Shown here piece after piece: positions 16,745 to 24,850 of a DNA stretch of 64,000 bases (its first letter is position 1; the number at the start of each line of letters is the position of its first letter). Below the pieces are notes generated by a model. That model saw only the letters and a program-made list of their open reading frames with translations, ran no database searches and was not told where the DNA came from. This stretch comes from Alphaproteobacteria bacterium (GTDB lineage Bacteria; Pseudomonadota; Alphaproteobacteria; RF32; CAG-239). The translations under genes were made by a program, and so were the position numbers. The DNA lies in assembly GCA_015062435.1 (NCBI GenBank), contig SUUR01000006.1, positions 1 to 64,000 of the forward strand, given 5' to 3'.

Positions 16745-18103
16745 TTAATCGTTTTCTAAGTTTGTTACAATCTGTTCGGTGATTTGTTTGGCGTCACCGT
16801 ATAGCATGAGAGTGTTTTCGGCAAAAAACAACGGATTTTCAATACCGGAATAACCGTTTGCCAGTGAGCGTTTTACAAAAAATATGGTTTTGGATTTTTC
16901 TACATCAAGAACAGGCATTCCGTAAATAGGTGAAGATATATCTGTTTTGGCCAACGGATTTGTTATGTCATTGGCTCCGATTACATAAGCAACATCTGTG
17001 GTGATAAATTCTCTATTTATGTCATCTAGTGTAAAAACATCTTCATAGGGAACGTTTGCTTCTGCTAACAAAACATTCATGTGTCCAGGCATTCTCCCCG
17101 CAACCGGATGAATGGCGTATTTGACTTCTACGTGATATTTATTCTGTAAAATTTCTGCCATTTCTTTTAAAACATATTGAGCTTGTGCAACAGCCATTCC
17201 ATAACCGGGAACAATGATTATTTTATTGGCATTTTCCATTATAAAGGCTGCATCTCGTGCATTTGCAGGTTTTGCAATTTTTGTTTCTGCCTCATTTGAT
17301 TGCAATCTGTCAAAATCGGAAAGTCCTCCCGTGATTACATTTAACAAAGAACGATTCATGGATTTTACCATAATATAAGATAAAATACTACCACTTGCAC
17401 CGACAATTGAGCCAACAATGATAAGTAAAACGTTGTTTAGTGAAAAACCAATGCCTACGGCAGCCCAACCGGAATAAGAATTTAGAATCGAAATTATGAC
17501 GGGCATATCAGCTCCGCCGATAGGCAGTACCAGTAATATACCTAAAATTATGGTTGAGATACCTAATATGTAAAATATTATAGGATTGTGCGAAATTATA
17601 AATATGAATAAAAGTGATAATATACAAAAAGTCAGGATTAAATTTAATAGGTGTTGGTGGTTAAATTTTGTAATTTGAGATGAGATAATCCCTTGTAATT
17701 TGGCAAATGCTATCATTGAGCCTGAAAAGGCAATGCCACCGATAATGATGCCGATGGAATTGTCTAAATATGATGTTGACCCGGAAATAATGGAGGCTAA
17801 GGCGATAAAAACAGCAGACAGTCCTCCCAGTCCGTTAAAAATAGCAATTGTTTGCGGAAGTGATGTCATTTTAGTTTTTAAAGCAATGTAAATTCCAACT
17901 CCACCACCGAATAATGTTATAATCAAAGGGTAAACTTTATCATTAACTTGTTGAGAAAATAAGGTGGTAATGATAGCTATTATCATACCGAAGATACCGA
18001 TTAAGTTGCCTTGTCTGGCAGTTTGTGGAGAAGATAATCCTCTGATTGCCAAAATAAACATAATACCGGTAATAATGTTGATGAAGGAAATAAATCCGGA
18101 CAT
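16745..18103 (-). CDS. pntB: NAD(P) transhydrogenase subunit beta
   Basis: The protein has 452 residues. An N-terminal membrane domain of about nine spans is followed by the NADP(H)-binding domain III at about 280-452, with VPGYGMAVAQAQ, GRMPGHMNVLLAEA and IGANDITNPLA as fingerprints. With the two alpha subunits it couples hydride transfer between NADH and NADP+ to proton flow across the inner membrane. Its start overlaps the stop of the alpha2 gene by one base, and it is the last gene of the pnt operon. In a hydrogenase-bearing fermenter it would supply NADPH. Confidence 0.95.
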   Translation of the reverse strand: MSGFISFINIITGIMFILAIRGLSSPQTARQGNLIGIFGMIIAIITTLFSQQVNDKVYPLIITLFGGGVGIYIALKTKMTSLPQTIAIFNGLGGLSAVFIALASIISGSTSYLDNSIGIIIGGIAFSGSMIAFAKLQGIISSQITKFNHQHLLNLILTFCILSLLFIFIISHNPIIFYILGISTIILGILLVLPIGGADMPVIISILNSYSGWAAVGIGFSLNNVLLIIVGSIVGASGSILSYIMVKSMNRSLLNVITGGLSDFDRLQSNEAETKIAKPANARDAAFIMENANKIIIVPGYGMAVAQAQYVLKEMAEILQNKYHVEVKYAIHPVAGRMPGHMNVLLAEANVPYEDVFTLDDINREFITTDVAYVIGANDITNPLAKTDISSPIYGMPVLDVEKSKTIFFVKRSLANGYSGIENPLFFAENTLMLYGDAKQITEQIVTNLEND

Positions 18104-18387
18104 TATTTTTTCTCCTTTTTCTTAAACATTATTAACATACGGTAAGAAAGTATAAATCCGCCAAATATATTGATTGCAGCAAAAAATATGGCACATAAGC
18201 CTAAAATTTTTCCGGTGGTGAAATATGGAGTGCCGGCTGAAATTATGGCTCCGATAATAATGATTCCGGATATGGCATTGGTTACGCTCATTAATGGTGA
18301 ATGTAGTGACGGAGTTACTCCCCATACTACAAAGTAACCAACAAAGCAAGCTAAGCAAAAAATGGTTAGTAAACTCCAAAAATCCAT
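18103..18387 (-). CDS. pntAB: NAD(P) transhydrogenase subunit alpha2
   Basis: This 94-residue membrane protein has three spans and the conserved block VVWGVTPSLHSPLMSVTNAISG. It is the small membrane part of the alpha subunit, separate from the NAD-binding part as in Rhodospirillum-type alphaproteobacterial transhydrogenases. It lies five bases after pntAA and overlaps pntB. Confidence 0.95.
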   Translation of the reverse strand: MDFWSLLTIFCLACFVGYFVVWGVTPSLHSPLMSVTNAISGIIIIGAIISAGTPYFTTGKILGLCAIFFAAINIFGGFILSYRMLIMFKKKEKK

Positions 18388-18392
18388 AGTTT

Positions 18393-19478
18393 TTATCCTT
18401 TGATATCTGTTTGTTTATTATGGTTGATGCAGGTTGATAAAATAATTTCGTCTTTAAAATTTAAATTGATGTTTTGTTTTTCTGCAGAGTATATATATTT
18501 GATAAAGTTAAATATATTTTGTGCTAAAAGTTGGCTGGCAGAATAAGGAAGTTCACTTACTAAATTACCTCCGCCAAAAATTTTGATATGATTAAATAAT
18601 GTGATTTTATCCGTGATACTACCTTCTACATTTCCTCCATTGGAAGATGCCATGTCGATAACAACGGAATTTGGCGGAAGAAGTTTTAACATGTTTTTAT
18701 CAATCAGGCAGGGTGCGTGTTTGCCGATAGTTAAAGCGGAAGTAATAACAACATCTGTTTGCGGAAGTTGTTGTTTGATGGCTTTTTTTTGTAGGCGCAA
18801 AAATGTTTTGGGTGATTTTTGAATGTGTGTGTTATTATTTCCGACGGATAAAAAACGTCCTCCTAAAGATTCAATTTGTTCTTTAACTTCCGGTCTGGTG
18901 TCAGAGGCAAAGACAATTGCTCCTAAGCGTTTGGCAGTAGCGATTGCTTGTAAACCGGCAACTCCTACTCCAAGAATCAGAACTTTGGCCGCAGGTATTG
19001 TACCAGCAGCGGTCATCATTAAAGGAGCTGATTTGGGTAACATAGAAAAGGCTTTGATTACGGCTTGGTATCCGGCAAGATTATTTTGTGATGATAATAT
19101 ATCCATGTTTTGAGCTCTGGATATGCGAGGAATTCTTTCAAGAGCAAAACAAATGACTTCTTTTTTAATAAGTTCAATCGGAATATTGTTGTTAAAATTA
19201 GAAATAATAATGTTTTTAGAGGTAAAAAGAGACATTTCTTTAGTTGTAGGAGGATTGATTTTGATGATAATATCTGCATTTTTTATGGTTGCAGAAAGAG
19301 TTTTTTTGATGGTTGCTCCGGAAGATGAATATGAATCATCGTCAAAACCGGCAGCTTCTCCGGCTTTGCTTTCAATTTGAACCTTAAAACCAATATCTAT
19401 ATAAAGTTTTACCGTTTGGGGAGTTATTGCAACTCTGGTTTCATTGGGCAGTGTTTCTTTGAGAACAGCAATAATCAT
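18393..19478 (-). CDS. pntAA: NAD(P) transhydrogenase subunit alpha1
   Basis: The 361-residue soluble NAD(H)-binding subunit is related to alanine dehydrogenase. ETRVAITPQTVKLYIDIGF is near the N-terminus, VLILGVGVAGLQAIATAKRLGA (about 169-190) is the nucleotide-binding fold, and the ASDTRPE loop follows. It forms domain I of the proton-translocating transhydrogenase with the downstream PntAB and PntB. It is the first gene of the three-gene operon, with a divergent chromate-transporter gene upstream. Confidence 0.95.
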   Translation of the reverse strand: MIIAVLKETLPNETRVAITPQTVKLYIDIGFKVQIESKAGEAAGFDDDSYSSSGATIKKTLSATIKNADIIIKINPPTTKEMSLFTSKNIIISNFNNNIPIELIKKEVICFALERIPRISRAQNMDILSSQNNLAGYQAVIKAFSMLPKSAPLMMTAAGTIPAAKVLILGVGVAGLQAIATAKRLGAIVFASDTRPEVKEQIESLGGRFLSVGNNNTHIQKSPKTFLRLQKKAIKQQLPQTDVVITSALTIGKHAPCLIDKNMLKLLPPNSVVIDMASSNGGNVEGSITDKITLFNHIKIFGGGNLVSELPYSASQLLAQNIFNFIKYIYSAEKQNINLNFKDEIILSTCINHNKQTDIKG

Positions 19479-19610
19479 GGAATTTATCCGTTAAAGTTAT
19501 ATGATTGATATTTATATAATCACTGTTTTTTAAATTTAATAATTTGCAATTAACTTTATATAAATTTAAAGCGTGTATTTTGGGCTAATGATGGTTAAAA
19601 GGGTGGACTT

Positions 19611-20153
19611 ATGAGCGTGTTTAGTTTGTTGATAATGTTTTTTAAAATAGGATTGTTTACCTTTGGAGGCGGGTATGCAATGTTACCGTTATTGCGAACG
19701 GAAGTAGTTAATAAACACCGACTTATGGAAGAAGATGAGCTGTTGGATATATATGCTATCGGGCAATGTACTCCGGGTATTATTGCAATTAATGTGGCAA
19801 CATTTGTCGGATATAAACAAAAAGGAGTTTTGGGGGCTATATGTGCAACTTTGGGAATGATCTTACCATCTCTGATTATTATCACTTTGGTGGCAACCAT
19901 ACTAAAAAATTATATGCATAATCGTTATGTATCTTATGCTTTCGCAGGTATCAGGGTTTGTGTTGTGGCATTGATTGCTGATGTTGTTTATGATTTGTGG
20001 CGTAAAAATGTGAAGTTGCTATCTGATAAAATAATTTTTGTGTTGGCGGTATTGTTGCTGGTCTTTTTTAATGTGGGAGCGATGTGGATCGTAATAATAT
20101 CGGCAGTTACTGCTTGGGGATTGAGCGAGTTGAAAAGGTATAAGCGTAAATGA
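19611..20153 (+). CDS. Chromate transporter family protein, first half
   Basis: The protein has 180 residues and five or six membrane segments. FFKIGLFTFGGGYAMLPLL near the start and CTPGIIAINVATFVGY near 60-75 are ChrA family signatures. It is a short-chain (single-domain) member; the downstream gene encodes the partner domain with a four-base overlap (ATGA), so the two probably form a heterodimer. Whether chromate or another anion is carried cannot be told from sequence. Confidence 0.88.
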   Translation: MSVFSLLIMFFKIGLFTFGGGYAMLPLLRTEVVNKHRLMEEDELLDIYAIGQCTPGIIAINVATFVGYKQKGVLGAICATLGMILPSLIIITLVATILKNYMHNRYVSYAFAGIRVCVVALIADVVYDLWRKNVKLLSDKIIFVLAVLLLVFFNVGAMWIVIISAVTAWGLSELKRYKRK

Positions 20154-20668
20154 TTTATGTGTTGTTATTTTGTGAGTTCTTTAAGATAGGAATGTTTGCA
20201 ATCGGTGGAGGTTTGGTTACAGTTCCGTTTTTGTTTGATTTATCGGAAAAATATACTTGGTTTAGTATAAAAGAACTTTCAAATATGATTGCTATCTCAG
20301 AATCAACGCCAGGTCCGTTGGGAGTTAATATGGCAACTTATGCCGGATTTTCGGCAGAAGGGATTATGGGAGGTATTATTGCAACTTTAGGATTGGTAGC
20401 GCCATCTGTAATTGCAATAATTATTATTGCAAAATTAATGGATAAATATAAGTGTAATACCATAGTTCATGATATTTTGGCAGGAATCCGTCCGGCAGTT
20501 TTGGCGTTGATATTATTGGCCGGTATGGAAATTGCTGAAATGTCGGTGACAAATGTGCTTTCAGGGGCGTTGTTTGCAATATTATTGGTTTCGATACATT
20601 TTTGGAAAAAAAGTCCGATTTTTTATTTATGCCTATCTGCGATAATCGGAATCGCACTTAAATTATAA
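20150..20668 (+). CDS. Chromate transporter family protein, second half
   Basis: The protein has 172 residues with FFKIGMFAIGGGLVTVPFL at the start and ESTPGPLGVNMATYAGF near 58-74, the paralogous half of the ChrA fold. It is translationally coupled to the preceding gene by ATGA overlap. Short-chain ChrA proteins are normally encoded as such pairs, and both are needed for transport. Confidence 0.88.
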   Translation: MIYVLLFCEFFKIGMFAIGGGLVTVPFLFDLSEKYTWFSIKELSNMIAISESTPGPLGVNMATYAGFSAEGIMGGIIATLGLVAPSVIAIIIIAKLMDKYKCNTIVHDILAGIRPAVLALILLAGMEIAEMSVTNVLSGALFAILLVSIHFWKKSPIFYLCLSAIIGIALKL

Positions 20669-20692
20669 AAAAAAGCCACTTATTAAGTGGCT
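20666..20692 (-). terminator. Rho-independent terminator of gapR
   Basis: AAGCCACTTA / TAAGTGGCTT forms a stem with a minimal loop. On the minus strand it is followed by a run of eight T, and it lies just past the gapR stop. It may also slow transcripts coming from the chromate-transporter pair, but the plus-strand side has no T run. Confidence 0.8.
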
Positions 20693-20698
20693 TGGTGA

Positions 20699-20956
20699 TT
20701 AAATATCAAGAGCTTTACGGTAGGTTTCCAATAAAAATTCTTGTTCATCTCGGTCAGCGGCGTTCATTTTGCGCAGTTTGAGAACCGCTCTCATGATTTT
20801 TACATCGAATCCGGCTGATTTGGCCTCAGCAAATACGTCTCTGACATCAGAAGCAATGGCAGCTTTTTCTTCTTCCAAATGCTCAATTCTTTCAATCAAA
20901 GAACGGAGGCGGTCGGCTGCAATGCCACCTACTTCTGAATTATTTTCTTCACTCAT
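20699..20956 (-). CDS. gapR: DUF2312/GapR-family DNA-binding protein
   Basis: The 85-residue protein has AADRLRSLIERIEHLEEEKAAIASDVRDVFAEAKSAG-type helices (written here in parts: RLRSLIERIEHLEEEK, then DVRDVFAEAKSAGFD) and ends RDEQEFLLETYRKALD. This is the DUF2312 family, whose Caulobacter member GapR is a nucleoid protein that binds overtwisted DNA ahead of replication and transcription. It is nearly confined to Alphaproteobacteria. The gene is single, with a terminator after it and pyk divergent. Confidence 0.92.
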   Translation of the reverse strand: MSEENNSEVGGIAADRLRSLIERIEHLEEEKAAIASDVRDVFAEAKSAGFDVKIMRAVLKLRKMNAADRDEQEFLLETYRKALDI

Positions 20957-21113
20957 TTTTTTCTCCTCATTTAGGTTTATATTGTAGTGATGAATAGCAA
21001 ATTTTGAAAAAATTTACAAGTAATAATTTGTGTGAAGATATTGATAAAAATAACAGCTTATTAACCTATTTGTTATATATTAGCCATAGTTTTTTAACAG
21101 TAAGGATTATAAC

Positions 21114-22538
21114 ATGCCCATTGATACTCATACTAAAATTTTAGCAACAATAGGTCCGTCTTCTGCAACAAAAGAGCAACTTGAAAAATTGATAGATGCC
21201 GGAGCAGATGCTTTTAGAATCAATTTTAGTCATGGTACTCATGCCGAACATAAAGCAAGAATCAAAATAATCAGAGATTTGGAAAAAGAAAAAGGTCGCT
21301 TTATTTCTATTTTGGCAGATTTACAAGGACCAAAGTTGAGAGTGGGAAATTTTGAGAAAGATAAGGTTTTGCTCAAAGAAGGGCAAGAGTTTGTGTTGGA
21401 TATGGATTCTAAACCGGGTGATGAAACCAGAGTTTGTTTGCCTCATAAAGAGATTTTTGCAGCATTAAGAGTCGGTGATGAACTTTTGCTTAATGACGGG
21501 TATATTGTGTTGACAGTTAAGAGTTGTAATAAAAAACAAGCAATTACTAAGGTAAAAGTTGGAGGATATCTATCCAGTCACAAAGGTGTTAATTTGCCTA
21601 ATACAGAACTTAAGATTTCAGCAATTACAGACAAAGATAAAGAAGATTTAAAATTTGCTCTTAAGATGGGAGTTGATTGGATTTGTTTGTCTTTTGTACA
21701 AAAAGTGGAAGATGTTTTGCAAGCTAAAAAATTGATTGGCGGAAAAGCTTGGGTTATTTCTAAACTTGAAAAGCCAAGTGCAATTGATCAATTAGATGAT
21801 ATTATTCAAGCTTCTGATGCAATTATGGTGGCAAGAGGGGATTTGGGAGTGGAATGTCCGATTCAAGTTGTGCCGGTATTACAAAAAAGAATCGTTACGG
21901 CTTGTCGGAAATATGCTCGTCCGGTGATAGTGGCCACACAAATGTTAGAATCTATGATTAATAATCCGACCCCAACCAGAGCAGAGGTTTCTGATGTGGC
22001 AACAGCTGTATATGATGGGGCGGACACTGTTATGCTATCAGCTGAAACTGCTGCCGGTAAATATCCGATAGAATCGGTTAAAATGATGCACAAAATCGTA
22101 ACTCAAGTTGAAAAAGATGATTTGTTTTATAATCTTATGCAGACATCTCGTACACGTCCTTGTGATTCATCAGAAGCCGATAGTATAACTTTTGCAGCCA
22201 GTGAACTATCATGTATATTGAAAAATGTGCAGGCAATAGTCAGCTATACAACCTCAGGACGTACAACGTTTTTAACGGCCAGAGAGCGTCCTTATTTGCC
22301 AATTTTGGCGTTAACTCCTGATGTTGCCGTAGCCAGACGTTTGGTGTTGGTTTGGGGGGTGCGATCCTTTATTAATAAACAAAGTTTTAAGAACTTTAAT
22401 GTGGTAGAAGATGTGGCTGTGCAAGTTGTAAAAACCAATAAATATGCAAAATCCGGTGATCATATTATTATTACTGCCGGTTTCCCTCTTAATGTCAAGG
22501 GAAGGACTAATATGTTGCACACAGTTTACATACCTTAA
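21114..22538 (+). CDS. pyk: Pyruvate kinase
   Basis: The 474-residue protein begins with THTKILATIGPSS and has FRINFSHG near 34-41, the substrate-site ISKLEKPSAI near 220, and the metal-binding IMVARGDLGVE near 241-251. MLSAETAAGKYP (about 308-319) is also present. It transfers phosphate from phosphoenolpyruvate to ADP in the last step of glycolysis. Length and motifs are complete. It stands alone, divergent from gapR, and is followed within 12 bases by the 122-bp repeat array. Confidence 0.96.
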   Translation: MPIDTHTKILATIGPSSATKEQLEKLIDAGADAFRINFSHGTHAEHKARIKIIRDLEKEKGRFISILADLQGPKLRVGNFEKDKVLLKEGQEFVLDMDSKPGDETRVCLPHKEIFAALRVGDELLLNDGYIVLTVKSCNKKQAITKVKVGGYLSSHKGVNLPNTELKISAITDKDKEDLKFALKMGVDWICLSFVQKVEDVLQAKKLIGGKAWVISKLEKPSAIDQLDDIIQASDAIMVARGDLGVECPIQVVPVLQKRIVTACRKYARPVIVATQMLESMINNPTPTRAEVSDVATAVYDGADTVMLSAETAAGKYPIESVKMMHKIVTQVEKDDLFYNLMQTSRTRPCDSSEADSITFAASELSCILKNVQAIVSYTTSGRTTFLTARERPYLPILALTPDVAVARRLVLVWGVRSFINKQSFKNFNVVEDVAVQVVKTNKYAKSGDHIIITAGFPLNVKGRTNMLHTVYIP

Positions 22539-22550
22539 AACTTGTATAAT

Positions 22551-23315
22551 GGCTCATCTAGAGCGATTTGCGCTGGTCGAAAGTGTCCTCACGTACTTCT
22601 AATGTACGCTCCGGTACTTTCGCCATTCAAATCACTCTATCTAAACCATTCTCCAAGTTTTGATGATTGACAGGCTCATCTAGAGCGATTTGTGCCGGTC
22701 GAAAGTGTCCTCACGTACTTCTAATGTACGCTCCGGTACTTTCGCCATTCAAATCACTCTATCTAAACCATTCTCCAAGTTTTGATGATTGACAGGCTCA
22801 TCTAAAGCGATTTGTGCCGGTCGAAAGTGTCCTCACGTACTTCTAATGTACGCTCCGGTACTTTCGCCATTCAAATCACTCTATCTAAACCATTCTCCAA
22901 GTTTTGATGATTAACAGGCTCATCTAAAGCGATTTGTGCCGGTTGAAAGTGTCCTCACGTACTTCTAATGTACGCTCCGGTACTTTCGCCATTCAAATCA
23001 CTCTATCTAAACCATTCTCCAAGTTTTGATGATTGATAGGTTCATCTAGAGCGATTTGTGCCGGTCGAAAGTGTCCTCATGTACTTCTAATGTACGCTCC
23101 GGTACTTTCGCCATTCAAATCACTCTATCTAAACCATTCTCCAAGTTTTGATGATTGACAGGCTCATCTAGAGCGATTTGTGCCGGTCGAAAGTGTCCTC
23201 ACGTACTTCTAATGTACGCTCCGGTACTTTCGCCATTCAAATCACTCTATCTAAACCATTCTCCAAGTTTTGATGATTGATAGGCTCATCTAGAGCGATT
23301 TGTGCCGGTCGAAAG
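22551..23315 (+). repeat. Tandem array of 122-bp hairpin-forming repeats
   Basis: Six full copies start at 22551, 22673, 22795, 22917, 23039 and 23161, each exactly 122 bases, and a 33-base seventh copy starts at 23283. Copies differ by only a few substitutions. Inside each unit about 79 bases form a long imperfect inverted repeat: AGAGCGATTTG, CGAAAGT and CGTAC on the left pair with GTACG, ACTTTCG and CAAATCACTCT on the right around the loop TTCTAAT. No long open frame exists on either strand. It fills most of the stretch between pyk and the 90-residue protein gene. Origin is unknown: a palindromic interspersed element expanded in tandem is the best guess. Confidence 0.95.
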
Positions 23316-23428
23316 AACCTTTTGGAATCGATAGTGATGTGTTGGACAAAAAATGCTTTACTTTTGTGGAAAAAAGATGTAATAAACGGATATTCAAATC
23401 AATTATTAACTTTATAAAAAAACATATT

Positions 23429-23701
23429 ATGGAAAAAATTGACGCTGTACGATTAGCAAACTATATATATGCTGATCGTTGTCCAAATGTTGTTGAAGTT
23501 GTTGCCGCCGAAAACAACGAAGTAGTTCAAATGCATCTAAATGCATCAGGTTTGGTTGAGGCTATCCGAAAAGGTGTGATTGTATCAGCAAAAAAGCCTG
23601 ATGAAAAAAGCATAGAATTGCTTTTCAATCATCTTTCAATGGTTTGTGAAGATGACATTGTTCAAATGAAGGCGGTAATCATAAATCTATTAGGAGAATA
23701 G
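23429..23701 (+). CDS. Small protein of unknown function
   Basis: The product is 90 residues starting MEKIDAVRLANYIYADRCPNV. The frame is open further left into the last repeat copy (to a TTG at 23300), but that part has no start signal and reads like chance sequence. The ribosome binding site of the ATG at 23429 is weak. The product is acidic and helical with no signal peptide, membrane segment or recognised domain. A terminator follows it, which supports expression. The 5' side may have been altered by the repeat array. Confidence 0.5.
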   Translation: MEKIDAVRLANYIYADRCPNVVEVVAAENNEVVQMHLNASGLVEAIRKGVIVSAKKPDEKSIELLFNHLSMVCEDDIVQMKAVIINLLGE

Positions 23702-23719
23702 GTTTATAGTATTTTATAA

Positions 23720-23753
23720 GGCGGGTAACTGAAAAAGGTTATCCGCTTTTTGT
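23720..23753 (+). terminator. Rho-independent terminator
   Basis: GCGGGTAAC / GGTTATCCGC forms the stem around TGAAAAA and is followed by TTTTTG. It ends the small gene at 23429-23701. Confidence 0.75.
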
Positions 23754-23854
23754 TGTTATGAATTTTTTTGCATAAACATTATATATTATTTTTATTCCGT
23801 CCACATACTTCAATCATTAATTGACATTTTGTAAAATATTTTATATATTTGAGG

Positions 23855-24046
23855 TTACAGATGCTGTTTGAGCTTTGTGACCTTACAAGCATATATCCTT
23901 ATATTTTATCCAAATTCTATACTTGTTAAACATCTTAAACAGCATCTCTGTAAATGTCATTGTCTGACATCACTAACTGTCATTGTCCGACTTGTTCGGA
24001 CAATCTCACGAAATTTAAGAGAGATATTCCGATCAAGTCGGAATAT
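23855..24046 (+). repeat. Hairpin-rich region before a cysteine-rich protein gene
   Basis: The gap from 23757 to 24073 holds no gene. It contains a large inverted repeat (TTACAGATGCTGTTT at 23855 and AAACAGCATCTCTGTAA at 23937) with an inner arm pair (ACAAGCATA / TATACTTGT). Three small hairpins follow, each with a 5-base loop: ATGTCA/TGACAT at 23954-23970, ATTGTCCGA/TCGGACAAT at 23982-24004 and ATATTCCGA/TCGGAATAT at 24024-24046. TGTCATTGTC followed by T/C-GAC also occurs twice, 23 bases apart. It may be a structured leader, a set of operator sites or a small mobile palindrome. Confidence 0.6.
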
Positions 24047-24073
24047 GACAGAGAAAAACAAAGGAGCCATGAG

Positions 24074-24733
24074 ATGAACAAATATGTTATAAGCGTATCA
24101 ATACTACTTTTATCATCATCATCATCTTTGGCTCAAGACAGTTGTATGGTTCGTCCATCTTGTGCAGATATGGGATATACCAAATCTGCAACTGATTGTG
24201 AGGGGAAAAAAGCCATTAGCTGTCCTTTTGATTTATCTGCTTACTATTGTCCGGAAGTTGGTGAAAGCTGTGACTTTAGCGAATATCCTTTAACCGAATG
24301 CCCTACCGGAGGTAATTGTACAGAATTTGAATGTGGAGATATAGCACAATTTAAATTAAACAGTTGCCAAAATAATTATGAAATAAGTACTGATGGAACG
24401 ACGTGTAATGCTTGTGATTTTAGTGATTATACGCTGGAAACATGTCCATCACATGGTAATTGTACGGAATTTGAATGCGGTGGCACAATTAAATATAAAT
24501 TTAATAGTTGTAAAACAGGTTATTATAGATCAGGTAATAGGTGCAAAGCTTGCTCATCAATATGTATTGATGACTATTATTGTGCAGATCCCGTAAGTTA
24601 TGATGATCAATGCGGTTGCTATACCGATTGTTGCGATAATAATTATACTACAACGTGTGATGAACTTTGTGACAGTTGCGGTAATCTTGGTTGCTATATA
24701 GGAACAGGTATGTGTGTTTGTATTTGGTGCTGA
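24074..24733 (+). CDS. Secreted cysteine-rich modular protein
   Basis: The product is 219 residues starting at the ATG that follows AAGGAG. A frame open further upstream to 23954 reads through the hairpins and lacks signals. The signal peptide covers about 1-20 (SSSSSLA before QDSC). A CADMGY/CPFD module follows, then two repeats with the pattern CDFSxYxLxxCP, GNCTEFECG and YKxNSC. A short Cys-rich tail ends CVCIWC. It shares its modules with the proteins at 86, 24851 and 25852. The name and function are unknown; a disulfide-bonded exported protein is inferred. Confidence 0.82.
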   Translation: MNKYVISVSILLLSSSSSLAQDSCMVRPSCADMGYTKSATDCEGKKAISCPFDLSAYYCPEVGESCDFSEYPLTECPTGGNCTEFECGDIAQFKLNSCQNNYEISTDGTTCNACDFSDYTLETCPSHGNCTEFECGGTIKYKFNSCKTGYYRSGNRCKACSSICIDDYYCADPVSYDDQCGCYTDCCDNNYTTTCDELCDSCGNLGCYIGTGMCVCIWC

Positions 24734-24814
24734 TTATAACCAGTATATATTTTATTACTTTCTTGTGTCCACCATGTGTAATTATTTATTGACAATTAGG
24801 CAATAAGAATATAT

Positions 24815-24842
24815 CCTATAATTAGTGAGGTTAAATTATAGG
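24815..24842 (+). promoter_or_regulatory. Palindrome overlapping a TATAAT box
   Basis: CCTATAATT and AATTATAGG form a perfect 9-base inverted repeat around a 10-base centre, directly before the ribosome binding site of the gene at 24851. It includes a perfect TATAAT (24817-24822). A TTGACA lies at 24789 but is 22 bases away, which is too far for a standard promoter. It could be an operator at the -10 or a leader hairpin. Confidence 0.35.
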
Positions 24843-24850
24843 GGGCGGAG

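Noticed and set aside
16745-19478. pnt genes as a frameshifted single gene
   Set aside because: The three-part arrangement is the normal one for alphaproteobacterial transhydrogenase.
19611-20668. Frameshifted full-length chromate transporter
   Set aside because: Both halves have their own start and the overlapping ATGA; short-chain pairs are a known form of the family.
22551-23315. CRISPR array
   Set aside because: The repeats are contiguous 122-base units that are nearly identical throughout, with no variable spacers and no cas genes nearby.
22551-23315. Integron cassette sites
   Set aside because: There are no cassette genes between the units and no integrase; the period is constant and the units are identical.
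23300-23428. N-terminal extension of the 90-residue protein into the repeat
   Set aside because: The only start is a TTG inside the repeat without a binding site; the added residues look like non-coding sequence.
23954-24073. Longer start for the 219-residue cysteine-rich protein
   Set aside because: It would put 40 non-secretory residues, encoded by hairpins, before a complete signal peptide that has its own AAGGAG.
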